Source of the DNA: Symbiodinium natans
Lineage: Eukaryota; Sar; Dinophyceae; Suessiales; Symbiodiniaceae
Length of the DNA stretch: 64,000 nt
Reading direction: 5' to 3'
Assembly (NCBI GenBank): GCA_905221605.1
Contig: CAJNDS010001724.1
Location: forward strand, 299,978-363,977
In this document: piece by piece, positions 44,005 through 55,183 of the stretch
Numbering within the stretch: position 1 is the stretch's first letter
Layout: the number at the start of each line of letters is the position of its first letter
The notes under the pieces: model-generated
The model's database searches: none
What the model was told of the DNA's origin: nothing
The model's input: only the letters and a program-made list of their open reading frames with translations
Made by a program: the position numbers and the translations under genes

Positions 44005-45758
44005 GCCGAAGACACGCGTGAATCCTAAACCCTAAACCCTAAACCCTAAATCCTAAACCCTAAACCCTAAACCCTAAAGGCCCTAAACCCTCAACCTTAA
44101 GAAGGCGTGAGCGGGGAGGGGGGGGCAGGAAGAGCGAAGCTCTGCGGACGGACCAGACGTGGAGGCGCGGTTGCTTGTCCATTCCGATTCAGCTTCTGTG
44201 TGGTGGGGGGCTTGGGAGCCCTAAACCCTAAACCTCAAACCCTAAATCCTAAACCCTTAACCCTAAACCCCATACCTAGTCCGTTGTCCTCTTTCTTGCG
44301 GCTCAAATGCAGCAGAGTTTTGAGAGGGTGCCAGTTTGGAGATCGCATGCCTGCTGTTTGTAGATGTGAAGTGGCTTCATGTGAAAGTTACTTGGGGACT
44401 GGGTAGGTAACCGAAGCCTACTAACTATACATATATATGTATAAAGTTACATATATATATATACACATAATGTTAACCGTTTTAGGGCTTGGGGTATTCA
44501 GCCCCTAAGGTTAGGAAGCCTCTTGCACATGAAGGCATGCTAAGGTCGGAGCCATGGGCCCTTAGTATGGTCCCTGACCCTTGTTTGTAGGGATCCGAAG
44601 TATGGGCCCTTATCATGTATTAGGGTCTAGGGTTTAGGGTTTAGGGTTTAGGGTTTAGGGTTTAGGGTTTAGGACAAGTGACCCAAGTGGAGGGCCCATG
44701 CCTGGGACCCCAGAAGGCAGATGCGGCCAGCGACGTGATGTCCGCCAACCAGGAGGAAAACAGTCCGGACCCCTGACACCAGGAACATGAGGGTTTAGGG
44801 TTTAGGGTTTATAGGGTTTAGGGGGACACATTCACACACGAGGTTGTTCTAAATCTGAGCACCGTAGAAGGGAGCTCCCGCAAGAATCGCTGCAGTCTCG
44901 TTGTAGGGCTGTGCCAAGAACGCATGGCTGATCGGTACTTGATAAAGATGACTACTTGGAAGTTCATGAGCATAAGTAGCATTGGAAAGCATGGCAACTA
45001 CACTTATACCCCTATTTAGGGTACTCAGAACCCCGCTGAAAAGTACCCATGAACCAAGTAGAGCAGACTTGCAAGGCTCCTTCCGAAGGCTAGGTTATCT
45101 GTCCCTTGCCTTAACCCTCTAATGCACAAGATGCAGAGTTGAAACGCATGTGACTCTATAGTGGCCTTTTTGTTTTGCATTCCGGGTCCTTCCGTAACAC
45201 CTAAACCCTAATCCCTAAACTCTAAACCCTAAACCCTACACTTGGGTCTTCAGGATTTCGCGAAGCAGCATAAGGTCTCTCTTTCTGATGTAATCGTACA
45301 GTTGGGCTCTGAAGTACATTGTACACAGCATTCCCTCTTCAGTTGCCCCGTGGAGCATGGCTAGACGGGTGGCAAAAAAACCCTAAACCTAATCCGTTAT
45401 CCTCTTTTTTTGCGGCTCGGATGCAGCAAAGGCACAAAAGCGTGCCGATTTGATTCCTTCGGTACTGGGGAACTGCTCAACAACGATCCTTTTTATGTTG
45501 CCAGGCATAGGCCTGGGCAACTCCACGACTACCCCCGGCGAGCGGCAAGAGGACCTTCAGGCATCGCTTTGATTTGTGGCTGCTGGCTATCGGGGCAAGA
45601 AGCGTGTTGCATTTCGAGTCACGAGTGTTGACCGGTTCGTGGTTAAGAGTTACGAGGGCATAGGCCCAGGGACGGGGTGTGGGTGCCACGATCCCCCACC
45701 ACGTGTTTTGAATCGGAATGCCGCAAACAATCGGGGGAAAGCATCGCCATCGCCACAG
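44005..45758. other. Intergenic or intronic stretch
   Basis: TTTAGGG/CCCTAAA arrays, a family X fragment (44553-44622), a family III element (44949-45058) and some unique sequence (45400-45750). A short open stretch 44711-44779 (ADAASDVMSANQEENSPDP then TGA) may be another terminal exon but lacks a clear partner. Confidence 0.45.
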
Positions 45759-45806
45759 GCGTCCCAGGACAACGTGACCTTTGAAGCGGTGGCTCAGCTA
45801 TCCTTG
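45759..45806 (+). CDS. B exon directly followed by a family I element
   Basis: CCACAG acceptor, ASQDNVTFEAVAQLSL in phase 0. The next bases GGGGACTGAATAGGG are the left end of a family I element (45802-45881), so the intron starts at the element edge. Confidence 0.6.
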
Positions 45807-46221
45807 GGGACTGAATAGGGATGATAGTAGTATAGGGTATATGACCCCAGCTTATGGCACGTTCATTTTGGCCCCCAAAGAATGTATCATTCTCGTATTA
45901 TCACTGCAGACGCGACAGCTCACCTGCTGTAGGAGTCTTCCGGACCCAAGTACCTTATTCAGATCATGGCAAGTGTAATATGGGGGGCCTTAATACTTAG
46001 AGCAGGGTTTGGGGTTATTGTAGAATAATTGCAAAGGGACCATAAGGGAATACTATTGGTATTTATTCCGACCCCGATAGTATGCTCTGCCCAACATGGA
46101 GCCGCCCAGTCCTAGTCAGGAACTGGTAGCACCTTCTCGAGATGGAATCTACTATTCTTGAAACTGCAAAATGTGAAAAAAGGAAGTTAGCAAGCGTTCA
46201 AAGCAAGGCCCTGGACATCTT

Positions 46222-46423
46222 TGAGTGGCTACGCCTAAACCCTAAGCCCTAAACCCTAAACCCTAAACCCTAAACCCTAAACCCTAAAACCCTAAAACCC
46301 TAAAACCCTAAAACCCTAAACCCTAAACCCTAAACCCTAAACCCTAAACCCTAAACCCTAAACCCTAAACCCTAAACCCTAAACCCTAAACCCTAAACCC
46401 TAAACCCTAAACCCTAAACCCTA
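46222..46423 (-). repeat. Long CCCTAAA array
   Basis: About 200 bp, including four CCCTAAAA units around 46283-46315. It is one of the longest arrays in the window. Confidence 0.95.
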
Positions 46424-46451
46424 TCCTAGCATAAGCCACTGGGAATCCGAG

Positions 46452-46494
46452 GAGGCGACGATCAAGATGGAGTCCCCCACGGCGACTCCAAACG
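46452..46494 (+). CDS. C exon, diverged
   Basis: After CCGAG: EATIKMESPTATPN, 43 bp in phase 0-to-1, before GCCTTG. SPTATPN|G matches SPSAPRK|G in position and phase. Confidence 0.55.
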
Positions 46495-46946
46495 GCCTTG
46501 ACCCTACGAGCGATGCCCAAGGTTTATGGTGTAGGGTTTAGGGTTTAGGGTTTAGGGTATAGGGAGGTTAGGGGCAGCAAGTCAAGTGAGAGGTTGCTTC
46601 CGTGTACCTGGGGACCAAAAGAACCCTTGGGGTTTAGGGTTTGGGGTTTGTAGCTCAGGGTTTATGGTTAGGGTTCATGTCCTGTACCCCAAAAATTGGG
46701 ATTTGGGGTTGAGGGTTGAGGGTTTACGCGTTAGGGTTAGGGGTCATATACCGTATACTACTGTAGTTCCTATTCAGGTATATGAATCATAAACCCTTTT
46801 AGGGTTCATTGCGTCCCCAAGGCATTGATCAGTTGTGACAACATAGGCTCAGGTTTGAAAGTCTGGGGCGTGTATCACATAATAGTCATCTTGTCCGAGA
46901 CAGAAGTCGGCATCAGGGTCAAACTCGTCCTACGCATGAACTGAGT

Positions 46947-46951
<5 letters not shown>

Positions 46952-46986
<35 letters not shown>
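46952..46986 (+). repeat. (GT)n microsatellite
   Basis: About 17 GT units in the intron before the A exon at 47028. Confidence 0.96.
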
Positions 46987-46989
<3 letters not shown>

Positions 46990-47027
46990 GCGCAGCAGAT
47001 TCCCTCAATCGGCTGCTGCTATCGCAG

Positions 47028-47083
47028 GCCCAGACTCCGGTGCTGCTGCCGATGCACCAGATGTTGAAGACACCCGGTCTGAG
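47028..47083 (+). CDS. A exon, diverged
   Basis: TCGCAG acceptor, 56 bp in phase 1-to-0, GPDSGAAADAPDVEDTRSE, ending GAG before GCAGGA. It keeps the D(L/A)PD.(E/D)D..SE tail. Confidence 0.62.
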
Positions 47084-47137
47084 GCAGGAGCGGTGCGTTG
47101 CTACGAGCTTCGTGCATTAAACCTCTCCTCTTCCGAG

Positions 47138-47191
47138 GCGGCAGGACAGCACAACATGAGTTTCTCACCGGTTGGGGGCTCAACGTGCATC
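47138..47191 (+). CDS. B exon
   Basis: TCCGAG acceptor, AAGQHNMSFSPVGGST then about two more codons to a GA donor. NMSFSPV matches NVTFSPA. The 3' end is approximate. Confidence 0.62.
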
Positions 47192-47354
47192 GACTCTCGA
47201 GCAAGGCTGCAGGCTACTTGTGCTCGGCTATCCTCACTCGTGCACATGGGTAATTCTGCCACGCTGCCACACCATCATGCTACTGTTTGTATCTTCCTAG
47301 TTTGCCAGCTCTTGGATGTCATTTCATGGGACTACCCATGGGATGCCCAGTCAG

Positions 47355-47397
47355 GACAGACAGAGCGAGACAGAGTCACCTGCTGCTCCACACAAAG
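47355..47397 (+). CDS. C exon with GA donor
   Basis: After AGTCAG: DRQSETESPAAPHK, 43 bp in phase 0-to-1, ending AAAG before GAGCCC. Confidence 0.65.
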
Positions 47398-47689
47398 GAG
47401 CCCGTCTTTAGGGTTTAGGGATTAGGGGCTAGGGTGTAGGGTTTAGGTTTAGGGTGTAGGGTTCAGGGTTTGGTGTTTAGCTATTGGGTTTGATGACGCG
47501 CGAAAGCATACCCCTAAGCTCTTCTACCATGGGGACCAGATGAACCCCGCTTATACCCTCCTCGAAATTATAGAGTAGCAAAGGGTATATGACCCCAACT
47601 TTAGGACTGAGTTGGTTCCCAAAATCCGAAACCCTACACCCTAAACCCTAAGTTCTACCCTTAAGTCCAAGCTTTGCGCGCCTTGGCAG

Positions 47690-47733
47690 GAACGGCCTCA
47701 AACTTGCCCGACGACGCAGACAATGAGTCTGAG
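47690..47733 (+). CDS. A exon, short
   Basis: GGCAG acceptor, GTASNLPDDADNESE, 44 bp in phase 1-to-0, before GCAGCG. It lacks three residues near the start relative to the consensus. Confidence 0.65.
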
Positions 47734-47996
47734 GCAGCGGGAAGCCAGTTGAGAGTTCTAGGGTTTAGGGTTAGGGTTGAGGCCTGGTTATTCATGTTGT
47801 GGGGAATGTTTTGGAAAGGTTGATCCGTTCTTTGCAGCTCGGGTTCGGGGAGTGACCGTGCGAACTATGAAGACTGCTTGTCTCTGCATGGCTTTAGAGC
47901 ATACAAGGTGTGTGTGCATTATGTGTATGTAGAATAGACAGAGGTAGAACTCTCGTGGTCCTGGCGGTCGTGCAGTGGTCTGCAGCGCGTGTGCAG

Positions 47997-48041
47997 GCCG
48001 CCAGCCGCAATGGCCTTACTGCAGTTTGGAGCTCAGCGAAG
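47997..48041 (+). CDS. B exon, diverged
   Basis: GTGCAG acceptor, 45 bp, AASRNGLTAVWSSAK in phase 0-to-0. AA.RN start and length match type B; the VTFSPA core is lost. The donor would be GG (GGTCCG) or a GT one base later. Confidence 0.42.
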
Positions 48042-48704
48042 GGTCCGTGCTGGGTTGGTACCGCTCCCGACAGCCCAACCCCGAACTCTAAACCCCACAA
48101 GTTCCTCGGGACCAAAGGAACCCTAGAAGATTTCTGGTCCATATCTCCTAATAGGGATCATAGTAGTAGAAGGAGAGGATCCGAATTTTTAGGCTCCTTT
48201 GGTCCCTTGAGGATAATTGGATGTGTCCTGCCCTGGGGGGGCTGCTTCCCTCAACTGTGATCATTGACTATGGTCACCATGTAGTGTTTAGGGTTTAGGG
48301 TTTAGGGTTTAGGGTTTAGGGTTTAGGGTTTAGGGTTTAGGGTTTGGGGTTTCCGGCTGTCTGAAACGTGAACCCTCGGGCCAGTATCTTCGGTCGCGAG
48401 AGAGCACTGGCTCCCTAAACCCTAAACCCTAAACCCTAAACCCTAAACCCTAAACCCTAAACCCTAAACCCTAAACTCGCAGAAAGTTGGACGACGCCAA
48501 TGTGGGTCGGACATGACGCACAGTTGCCTGGAGATGCCATCTGCGGCCTGTTGAGTGCCTTTCGGGTCTTGCTGGTTTTTACAGCGAAGGAACCCGTCAG
48601 ACTCGAAATCGCCCTGCGATGCGGATTCGCCCCAGCTGTGCAGGAGGGAAAAAAACCCAAAAACCCTAAGCCCTAAACCCTAAACCCTAAACCCTAAACC
48701 CTAG

Positions 48705-48753
48705 GACGTGGACTCCTTGGCCGAGACGACGCTGCCCTCCGCATCTCGGAAAG
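48705..48753 (+). CDS. C exon with telomere-like acceptor
   Basis: 49 bp, DVDSLAETTLPSASRK, ending AAAG before GCCAGG. The intron ends CCCTAAACCCTAG, so the AG acceptor is formed at the edge of a CCCTAAA array. Confidence 0.7.
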
Positions 48754-49668
48754 GCCAGGCGGGTGGTTGTGGGGGGCTGCTCGGGTTTAGGGTTGGAATG
48801 TTCCCCCTTCTACTAACCCCTAAGCCCTAAATCCTGAACCCTTTATGGGGAGTATAGTAGGGAGCACTATAAACCCCATTCAGGACTGTTAGTATATGGG
48901 GAACATCCCGAGTTGAGGGCTTTGAGGGTTTTTTTTAAAGGACCCAGCGCTTTGAGCGTGAAGTTTCAAGAGGCCTTTTGGGGAACACGGTGTCTCTGGA
49001 CTGTTTAGGGTTTAGGGGTTTAGGGTTTAGGGTTGAGGGTTTAGGGGTGTCACCGATTTCTTGGGCAATCCAGGAAGCGCTGAAGGAGGCGAGTTTCGAA
49101 AGGTGTGACTTGGCTTTCCAGGGTTTTTTGATCCGGTCTGTCCAGGTCCATATATGGCCCGTTCTCTACTAAATCAGTGTTAGGGATCTTTTTTACTTTT
49201 CGGGTTATGGGCTTTCTTATATATAAACAAAAAGGATCCTTTTTTCTTCCTAGGGGAACAGGGGTTAAGTCTAAATCATGAGCCTCCACCCAAGGAACCG
49301 CATTATGATAGGTCCCTTCCGCCAGCATGCTGGATTGTGGGTTTGCTACAAGCTCTTCGTTGGTACGATTTTCAGTGCATGCCATATTCCGTCGCTGTGG
49401 CTTGCCCGGGTGGTCAGGATGCATTGCATCTGCGGTGTGGCAAATTGTACGTTGGGTCCTGGCCCTTCGGGTTCAGGGTGGCAGTGTTCAGGCACCATGC
49501 CCTTCGACTTACTTCTGGCTAGTAGGATAAGGTACCATATATATATATATACCCCTACAGATGCCCTTAAAGGGATTCTATAGGGTACCTTATTCCCCGA
49601 TTCCCTACTAACCAGCAGTGAGTCTAAGAATGAGGCCAAGATGGGCACCTCACACACAAGCCTGGCAG

Positions 49669-49703
49669 GCAATCTGCCGGCAGATGGCGACAGTGAGTCC
49701 GAG
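49669..49703 (+). CDS. A exon, short, GA donor
   Basis: TGGCAG acceptor, GNLPADGDSESE, 35 bp in phase 1-to-0, before GAGCTT. Compare GTASNLPDDADNESE at 47690. Confidence 0.52.
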
Positions 49704-50947
49704 GAGCTTCATTAAGGGGTTTAGGGTTTAGGGTTTAGGGTTTAGGGTTTAGGGTTTAGGGTTTAGGGTTTGAGGGGTCATGGGAGGAGTCATCGGTGCC
49801 CCTGGGGATGGAAGGATTGGATATACGGTAGTTTCCTAGGTAGGATAAGGGGGGCCCCTGTTTAGGGTTTAGGGTTTAGGGTTTAGGGTTTAGGAGGTTT
49901 GGGGTTTAGGGTTTAGGGAACCATTCTTAACCCTCTTCTGGCTCTCTTAAACAGAGACCTTATTCAGAGGGTCTAAATCCCCAAGAAAACCCCCCTAATC
50001 CTATCCCCTAGCCGCTCGAGGTTGTCATCGTTGACGAAAGCCCTAAATCCGTGCTGCTCTGATTCTGCCCTGATGCAAAGCCATGTGGCAGGGCTTCGAC
50101 AACGTCTAAGGCTTGAAAGGGCTGAAAGGGCTTACATGGGGGTTTACGAATACCCAAATAGTCGGATTCCCTTACAATAAGGACCAAGGTACCCCTAAAC
50201 CCTAAACCCTAAACCCTAAACCCTAAACCCTAAACCCTAGATTAGGAAACCCTCACACGGGTTTAGGGTTTACAGGTTCAAGATCGAGAAGAGGCGACAC
50301 AGGCCTTCCACACAAGAGCTCCAACCATAAGACTCGGCCATGATCTCCGCTAAACGCGTAAGCCTGATACGGTGCACATCTCTAAATCCCAAACCCTAAA
50401 CCCTAGACCCTAGACCCTAGACCCTAGACCCTAGACCCTAACCCGATAACTCTAAACCCTAAACCCGAAGTTAAGATTCTTTCTGGTCCATGTTAGCCTG
50501 GCAGACCAATGAAGGGACCATATAACTTCCTCAAGATTGTGCGCCGATTCTGTGGCCAGGCAGAGCGCCCACACTCCTCGCCAGTCACGGGACTCAGCCC
50601 GGGGCAGCAGTGCCCCTAAACCCTAAACCCTCTGATCTAAAAAACCCAATTGAATGTAGTCCTGCCTGGGCTCAAGCAAGACTTGGGAGCTTTTGGGGTG
50701 TTTTTGGGTCCGACCCATGCTATCTACAAGAGTCGAGGAAACACCCCGAAGAACCCTTTCGGCCACAGTCCGCCCGAAACGAACTGCACCTCGATGAGAG
50801 ACCCTAAACCCCCTAAACCCCTTCTCTAATTAAACCTTGAACCCTATGCCTATACCCAAGGGGTTCATGAACCCTAAACTAAACCCTCAAACCCAGAAAC
50901 CCCCAAAGCCTGAAACCTCAACTCTCCCCCTTCTGCCTGATGCCAAG

Positions 50948-51002
50948 GAGCCCGGAACCGACGACAGCAGCGAGGAAGCCTCACCCGGTCCTCCACGCAA
51001 AG
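50948..51002 (+). CDS. C exon before PPR gene 1
   Basis: CCAAG acceptor, EPGTDDSSEEASPGPPRK, 55 bp in phase 0-to-1, ending AAAG before GCTGGG. The next A exon in phase is at 55734, beyond PPR gene 1. The B exon expected between 49703 and this exon is not seen. Confidence 0.66.
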
Positions 51003-51947
51003 GCTGGGTTACCGGGTTTAGAATTTAAAGTTTGCGGTGTAGGGTGTAGGATTTATGGTTGAGGACTTCGGGTTTAGGGATTAGGGCTTGGGATTAGGGC
51101 TTATGGTGCAGGGTCTAGGGCTTGCATGAAAGCAGCTTCCAGGTTCAAAAGGGTCTAGGGCTTATCGGGCTGCCAGGGCTTATAGGATTCGTGGGGGACC
51201 TCTGGAACGATGGACGGTTTTACCGTTTCAGAGCATTTACAGGACTTAGGGTATCGAAGTATGAAACCCTAAACCCGAAACCCTAAACCCGAAACCCTAA
51301 ACCCTAAACCCTAAACCCCGGTTGGCCTAGCTAGGCGGGAGCGACAAAAATGAAACACTGTAACTGTAGGGCCCAAGAAGGCCATCCCAACAAGCCGTCC
51401 TTCCATAGCTGCGCCCCTCGACCCCAAAACTGCGCTCTAAAACCCTAAAACCCTAAAAACTCTAAAACCCTAAAAACCCTAAAAACCCTAAAGCCCTGAA
51501 ACCCTACGCCCCGAAAGCCGAAAACCCTACACACATTGAACTTTGAAAGGACGTCGGAACACCGCTAGCTGAGGGATCCTTATGCAAGCATGACGCTGAG
51601 GGCCTGGCCCTTGCGCATCATCCCAAAACTAGCCCATACAGTGCAGCCTAACCTTCAAGTCCCCCGGAGAATACTTTCTGCATGGAGCTCGACTGAAACA
51701 GACTGACTTGCATTCTCGACTAGCCCCTGCTGGACCTAAGCCGCAAACAGCACAAAAGCCTACCACGCAACTCTGAGCCTCCTAAGCCCCTAAGCCCCCT
51801 GAACCCTCACCTCTTCAACGCGAGTTGCTGCAACTGCTCTGTTTCCTTCACATGCCACATTTAGGCCTGAATCATCAATGACCAACGAACCCTAAACCCT
51901 AAACCCTAAACCCTAAACCCTAAACCCTAAACCCTAAACCTGCGCAG

Positions 51948-54900
51948 TGACTTGCAGTTGTGCCTCGCCATGTTCGAGATGGCGCAGTCCAGGGACCAAT
52001 GGGCCGAGGAACGCCCCAGACCAGCAGCAGGGGTGGCAACCCGCGCGCGGCCAACTTCACAAGGGCCATCAAGGCAGCCGGATATCAGAGCTGGAGGACT
52101 TGGAAGCCCAGCGGTACGCTTTTGTTTCACTTTTTTTGGCTCAAGGTTCCCTTCTAAAGACCCTAAACCCTAAACCCTAAACCCTAAACCCGAAACCCTA
52201 TATGGTTACTGGGCTGCCAAAAACCAAGGGAGGAACGTTTGGGTCCGAAATGGTCCCTAACAACGGGGGGTCAGATACCCTAATGCATGCCCTAACTTCC
52301 TACTGAGGTCATATGAACCTTAAACCCTCAACCCCTAAGCCCTAAAAGCCCTAAGAACCCTAAGAACCCTGTTTAAGGGGGTCCTGTCGTCCCCTGGAGG
52401 AAGGCCCTGGTACTCTGGGATGAAGCAAAAGCTGCTGCTAGGACCAAGAGTAGGCCCTTTTTTCGCTTTTTTCAGGGTTAGGTTCCCTGAAGAAGTCCCT
52501 TTAAACCAAAAAGAGTACCCTTTTTTATTCCCAGAGAAACTCTTGGGTCATCCTAAATCCTAAACCCTGAACTGTAAACCCTAAACCCTAAACCCTAAAC
52601 CCTAAACCCTAAACCCTAAACCCTAAACCCTAAACCCTAAACCCTAAACCCTAAACCCTAAACCCTAAACCCTAAACCCTAAACCCTAAACCCTAAACCC
52701 TAAACCCTAAACCCTAAACCCTAAACCCTAGGCTGGCTTCGGGGGCGACGTCATCACAAGCAGCGCGGCAGTGGCGGCTTTAGCAGCTGGCAGCCGATGG
52801 AAGCAAAGTCTGGGCTTGATGCAGAAGCTGCACCTCTTTGGGACGATGGGGTTTAGGGTTTAGGGTTTGGGGTTTGGGGTTTGGGGTTTGGGGTTTGGGG
52901 GTTTGGGGGTTTGGGGGTTTAGGGTTTAGGGTTTGGGGCTTAGGCTTAGGGGTTTGGGGTTTGGGGTTTGGGGTTTGGGGCTTGGGGGTTGGGGTTTGGG
53001 GTTTGGGGTTTGGGGTTTGGGGTTTGGGGTTTAGGGTTTAGGGTTTGGGGTTTGTGGTTTGGGGTTTGGGGTCCTCAAAAAGGAGCTATGGTAGTCTCGG
53101 GTTTACTGACCCCCCCCCCCCCAAGTTGAGGGTTCGTGTGGTCCTCAAGGTACTCGTCCGCGGTGCAGCACAGTGCTTTCGCTTTCAACTCCGCCATGTC
53201 CAGCTGCGTGCGAGCGAATGTTTGGAAGCAGGGGCTCAGGCTTTGCAGGACCATGCGCCTTTGGAATGTGGAGATGCAAACAGTTACAAGGACCTGGAGT
53301 AGGCCCTTTTGTTTCTTTTCTTCGGGTTGGGGTCCGTTATATCCCCTCAAGACCAAAAACTTTGTATTCCTAGGTTACTCCTGGGTCTAGGTTACAAGGA
53401 ACACAGCAGCGATGCTCTTCCGAGAGATTGGAAGATGGCAAATGGCAGCCCACTGCCTCCAAGAAGCTTCGCTGTCAGCATTGCGGCTTACGACCGTCAG
53501 CTACAACATGCTCTTAAAGAGTTGTGGAGGCAGCAACAGCAGCAACACCTGGCAATCCGTTGTTGAGTTGCTTCGAGGGGCTTATCTTCGAGGTGTCGAG
53601 TGTGATGCCGTGTCGCTCAACACAGCTACAGCAGCTGTTAAGGACAGCTGGAGTTCAGTTTTTGTACTTCTGCGCACGTCACTGTCGCAAGGCATCCAGC
53701 AAGATGCAATCACTGTTGGCTCTGGCACTGATGCCTGTGCATTGACAAGCTGCTGGGACGATGCTCTGCAGCTGTTGCATTCGGCACGGGGGCGGGACAT
53801 CCGCATCGATGTCCTCGGATGCAGTGCGCTAGCAGCGGCCTGTGAAGTTGGCGGGAAGTGGAGACAAGCATTGGCCGCCTGCTGGAAAAGCTGCGACTCA
53901 GGTATGCTGACGGACACTGTGCTGGCCGGGGCTGGGATCACAGCCCATGGCTCTGCCAACCTTTGGGAGGCCGCTGTGAACATCATGTTCACCAGCATGG
54001 TGGTGGCGTCGCTTCGGGTCGATGTAGTGTGCTTTGGGGCGGCTTCGCATGCGTGCGAATTGGGCGGCAGCTGGCACACTTCTCTACGAATTCTACAGCT
54101 GATGAACATGATTTCCACCCAGTCGAACAAAGTGGTGCTTGGGGCTGCGATATCATCATGTAGGTGGGCCTCGAAGTGGCAGTGGGCCACACATCTACAC
54201 AAAACGCGATTCAAGCCGGGACAAGTTCTGTTCAATGCCCACATGGGCGCATGCGCAAGCTCGGCACAATGGAGGGAGGCACTGAGCTCCTGTTTGAAGG
54301 CAGAATGCCAGTCTGTGGCACCGGACAATATCGCTTTGAGCACTTTGGCTACCGCCTGTGGCACTGGTGGACAGTGGGAGTTGGCGATGGCGGTCCACCG
54401 AACCTTGGGGGACGAAATGAACCCTAAAAGGGCTTATTTTTCATATACCTTAGTAGGAGTTAGAGTAGTATAGGGTCTATGACCCCAATTTCAGGGTTCA
54501 TGTGGTCCCCAAGGAAGGAGAAGTGACTTTGCAGAGCGGGAGCTGGATGGGACTTCCCTTGGAGCTTTGGTCCACGCGATGTCAAACTCTTGGCAGTGGC
54601 CGCTTGCCGGACTGCTCCTGGCCGAGGCTGGCCAGGGAAATCTGCAACTTCGAGATGCTTGGAAATATTTTCGAATTTTTCGTAAGAAACAGCTAAAACT
54701 AAATTGCAATTTTTCTGCTAGGGTTCCAAGTTCAGTATAGGCAACCCGATGCTGTGAGCCTCGAGGAGGTTGTTGGCGCATGTGCCCGGAGCGGAGCGTT
54801 TGCGGTGGCGGCGGATCTTCTCCACTGCGTGAGACAACTCCTGCGATCGCCCAGCACCAGCATCGGAGTTCCGCTTGCGTGGAACTACGAAGTGCTGCGC

Positions 54901-54951
54901 CCTCTAGGCCAGCCTAGAGCAGAGAAAGAACATGGGGGTTTACGAGAATAG
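51948..54951 (+). CDS. PPR gene 1: pentatricopeptide-repeat protein, multi-exon
   Basis: PPR proteins are helical-hairpin repeat proteins that usually bind organelle RNA. Exons placed: 51948-52113 (DLQLCLAMFEMAQSRDQW..; GT donor), 52732-52844 (SSAAVAALAAGSRWKQSLGL; GA donor), 53150-53290 (FAFNSAMSSCVRANVWKQGL), 53399 to about 54403 (the main exon, about nine repeats, e.g. ALAAACEVGGKWRQAL, GAASHACELGGSWHTSL, STLATACGTGGQWELAMAV), about 54514-54660 (ALVHAMSNSWQWPLAGLLL) and 54722 to about 54935 (DAVSLEEVVGACARSGAFAV). Repeats carry the ACxxGGxW pattern common in dinoflagellate PPRs. The first exon is ambiguous: another frame (NFTRAIKAAGYQSW) also looks PPR-like. Introns 4 and 5 need GG-type donors to keep frame, so an indel or pseudogenisation is possible. 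The 5' end is not seen. Confidence 0.8.
52566..52731 (-). repeat. CCCTAAA array ending at a PPR splice acceptor
   Basis: About 165 bp of perfect CCCTAAA units that end CCCTAG, directly followed by the second PPR exon (GCTGGCTTCGGG). It makes up the 3' part of intron 1 (52114-52731). Confidence 0.93.
52845..53149 (+). other. PPR gene 1 intron 2: family I edges with TTTGGGG array
   Basis: Starts at CTTTGGGAC|GATGGGG and ends GTGGTCCTCAAG, the two ends of a family I element. The inside is TTTAGGG/TTTGGGG repeats (52848-53075) and a poly-C run (53111-53122). The Gly/Leu/Trp-rich ORF at 52838-53041 is repeat translation. Confidence 0.7.
53291..53398 (+). other. PPR gene 1 intron 3: introner with 10-bp direct repeats
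   Basis: 108-bp intron, AAG|GACCTGGAGTAGGCCC to GGTTACAAG|GA, GA donor and AG acceptor. GTTACAAGGA occurs at 53283-53292 and again at 53391-53400. Removing one copy plus the element restores the frame as QTVTRNTAAMLF. Inner ends CCTGGAGTA and TACTCCTGG pair. A related sequence (TAGGCCC..TTTTTT..CCCAGAG) lies at 52455-52545 and another at 49185-49255. Confidence 0.82.
54404..54513 (+). other. PPR gene 1 intron 4: family I element
   Basis: Complete family I copy: CTTGGGGGACGAAATGAACC .. GTAGTATAGGGTCTATGACC .. GGGTTCATGTGGTCCCCAAG. PPR coding sequence runs up to it on the left and resumes on the right (RSDFAERELDGTSLGALVHA). It is read through in the ORF as MNPKRAYFSYTLVGV, which is not PPR-like. 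Confidence 0.75.
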
Positions 54952-55161
54952 GGGACCCCCCAATATAGGTCCGGATCCCCATATCATAAGGACCCCCCAC
55001 ATAAGGTACCCTATGTTAGGAAACCCCCAAATATCTTGGGGCTTGGCACTTGCCTGAGGTGGCTGTGGGTTCAGGAAGGTCCTTGCGCAGGCTTGTTTCT
55101 CGAGTTGACTCCTTTCGCCCTCTGAAATCGTCCCTGCAGGGGGGGCTCAACCCGAAGACCC

Positions 55162-55183
55162 TCCATAGCCATTTTGGCTCAGG
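55162..55183 (+). other. Dinoflagellate spliced-leader relic
   Basis: CCATAGCCATTTTGGCTCA at 55163-55181, flanked by T and GG. It matches the 22-nt dinoflagellate spliced leader (core CCGTAGCCATTTTGGCTCA) at 20 of 22 positions; the differences are A for G at 55165 and G for A at 55182. In dinoflagellates the leader is trans-spliced to mRNA, and relics in genomic DNA mark reverse-transcribed mRNAs. Downstream sequence (to about 55240) is too short and unfamiliar to identify the retrocopied gene. Confidence 0.75.

Noticed and set aside
52838-53041. Gly/Leu/Phe/Trp-rich 67-residue ORF
   Set aside because: Direct translation of TTTGGGG/TTTAGGG repeats within a PPR intron.
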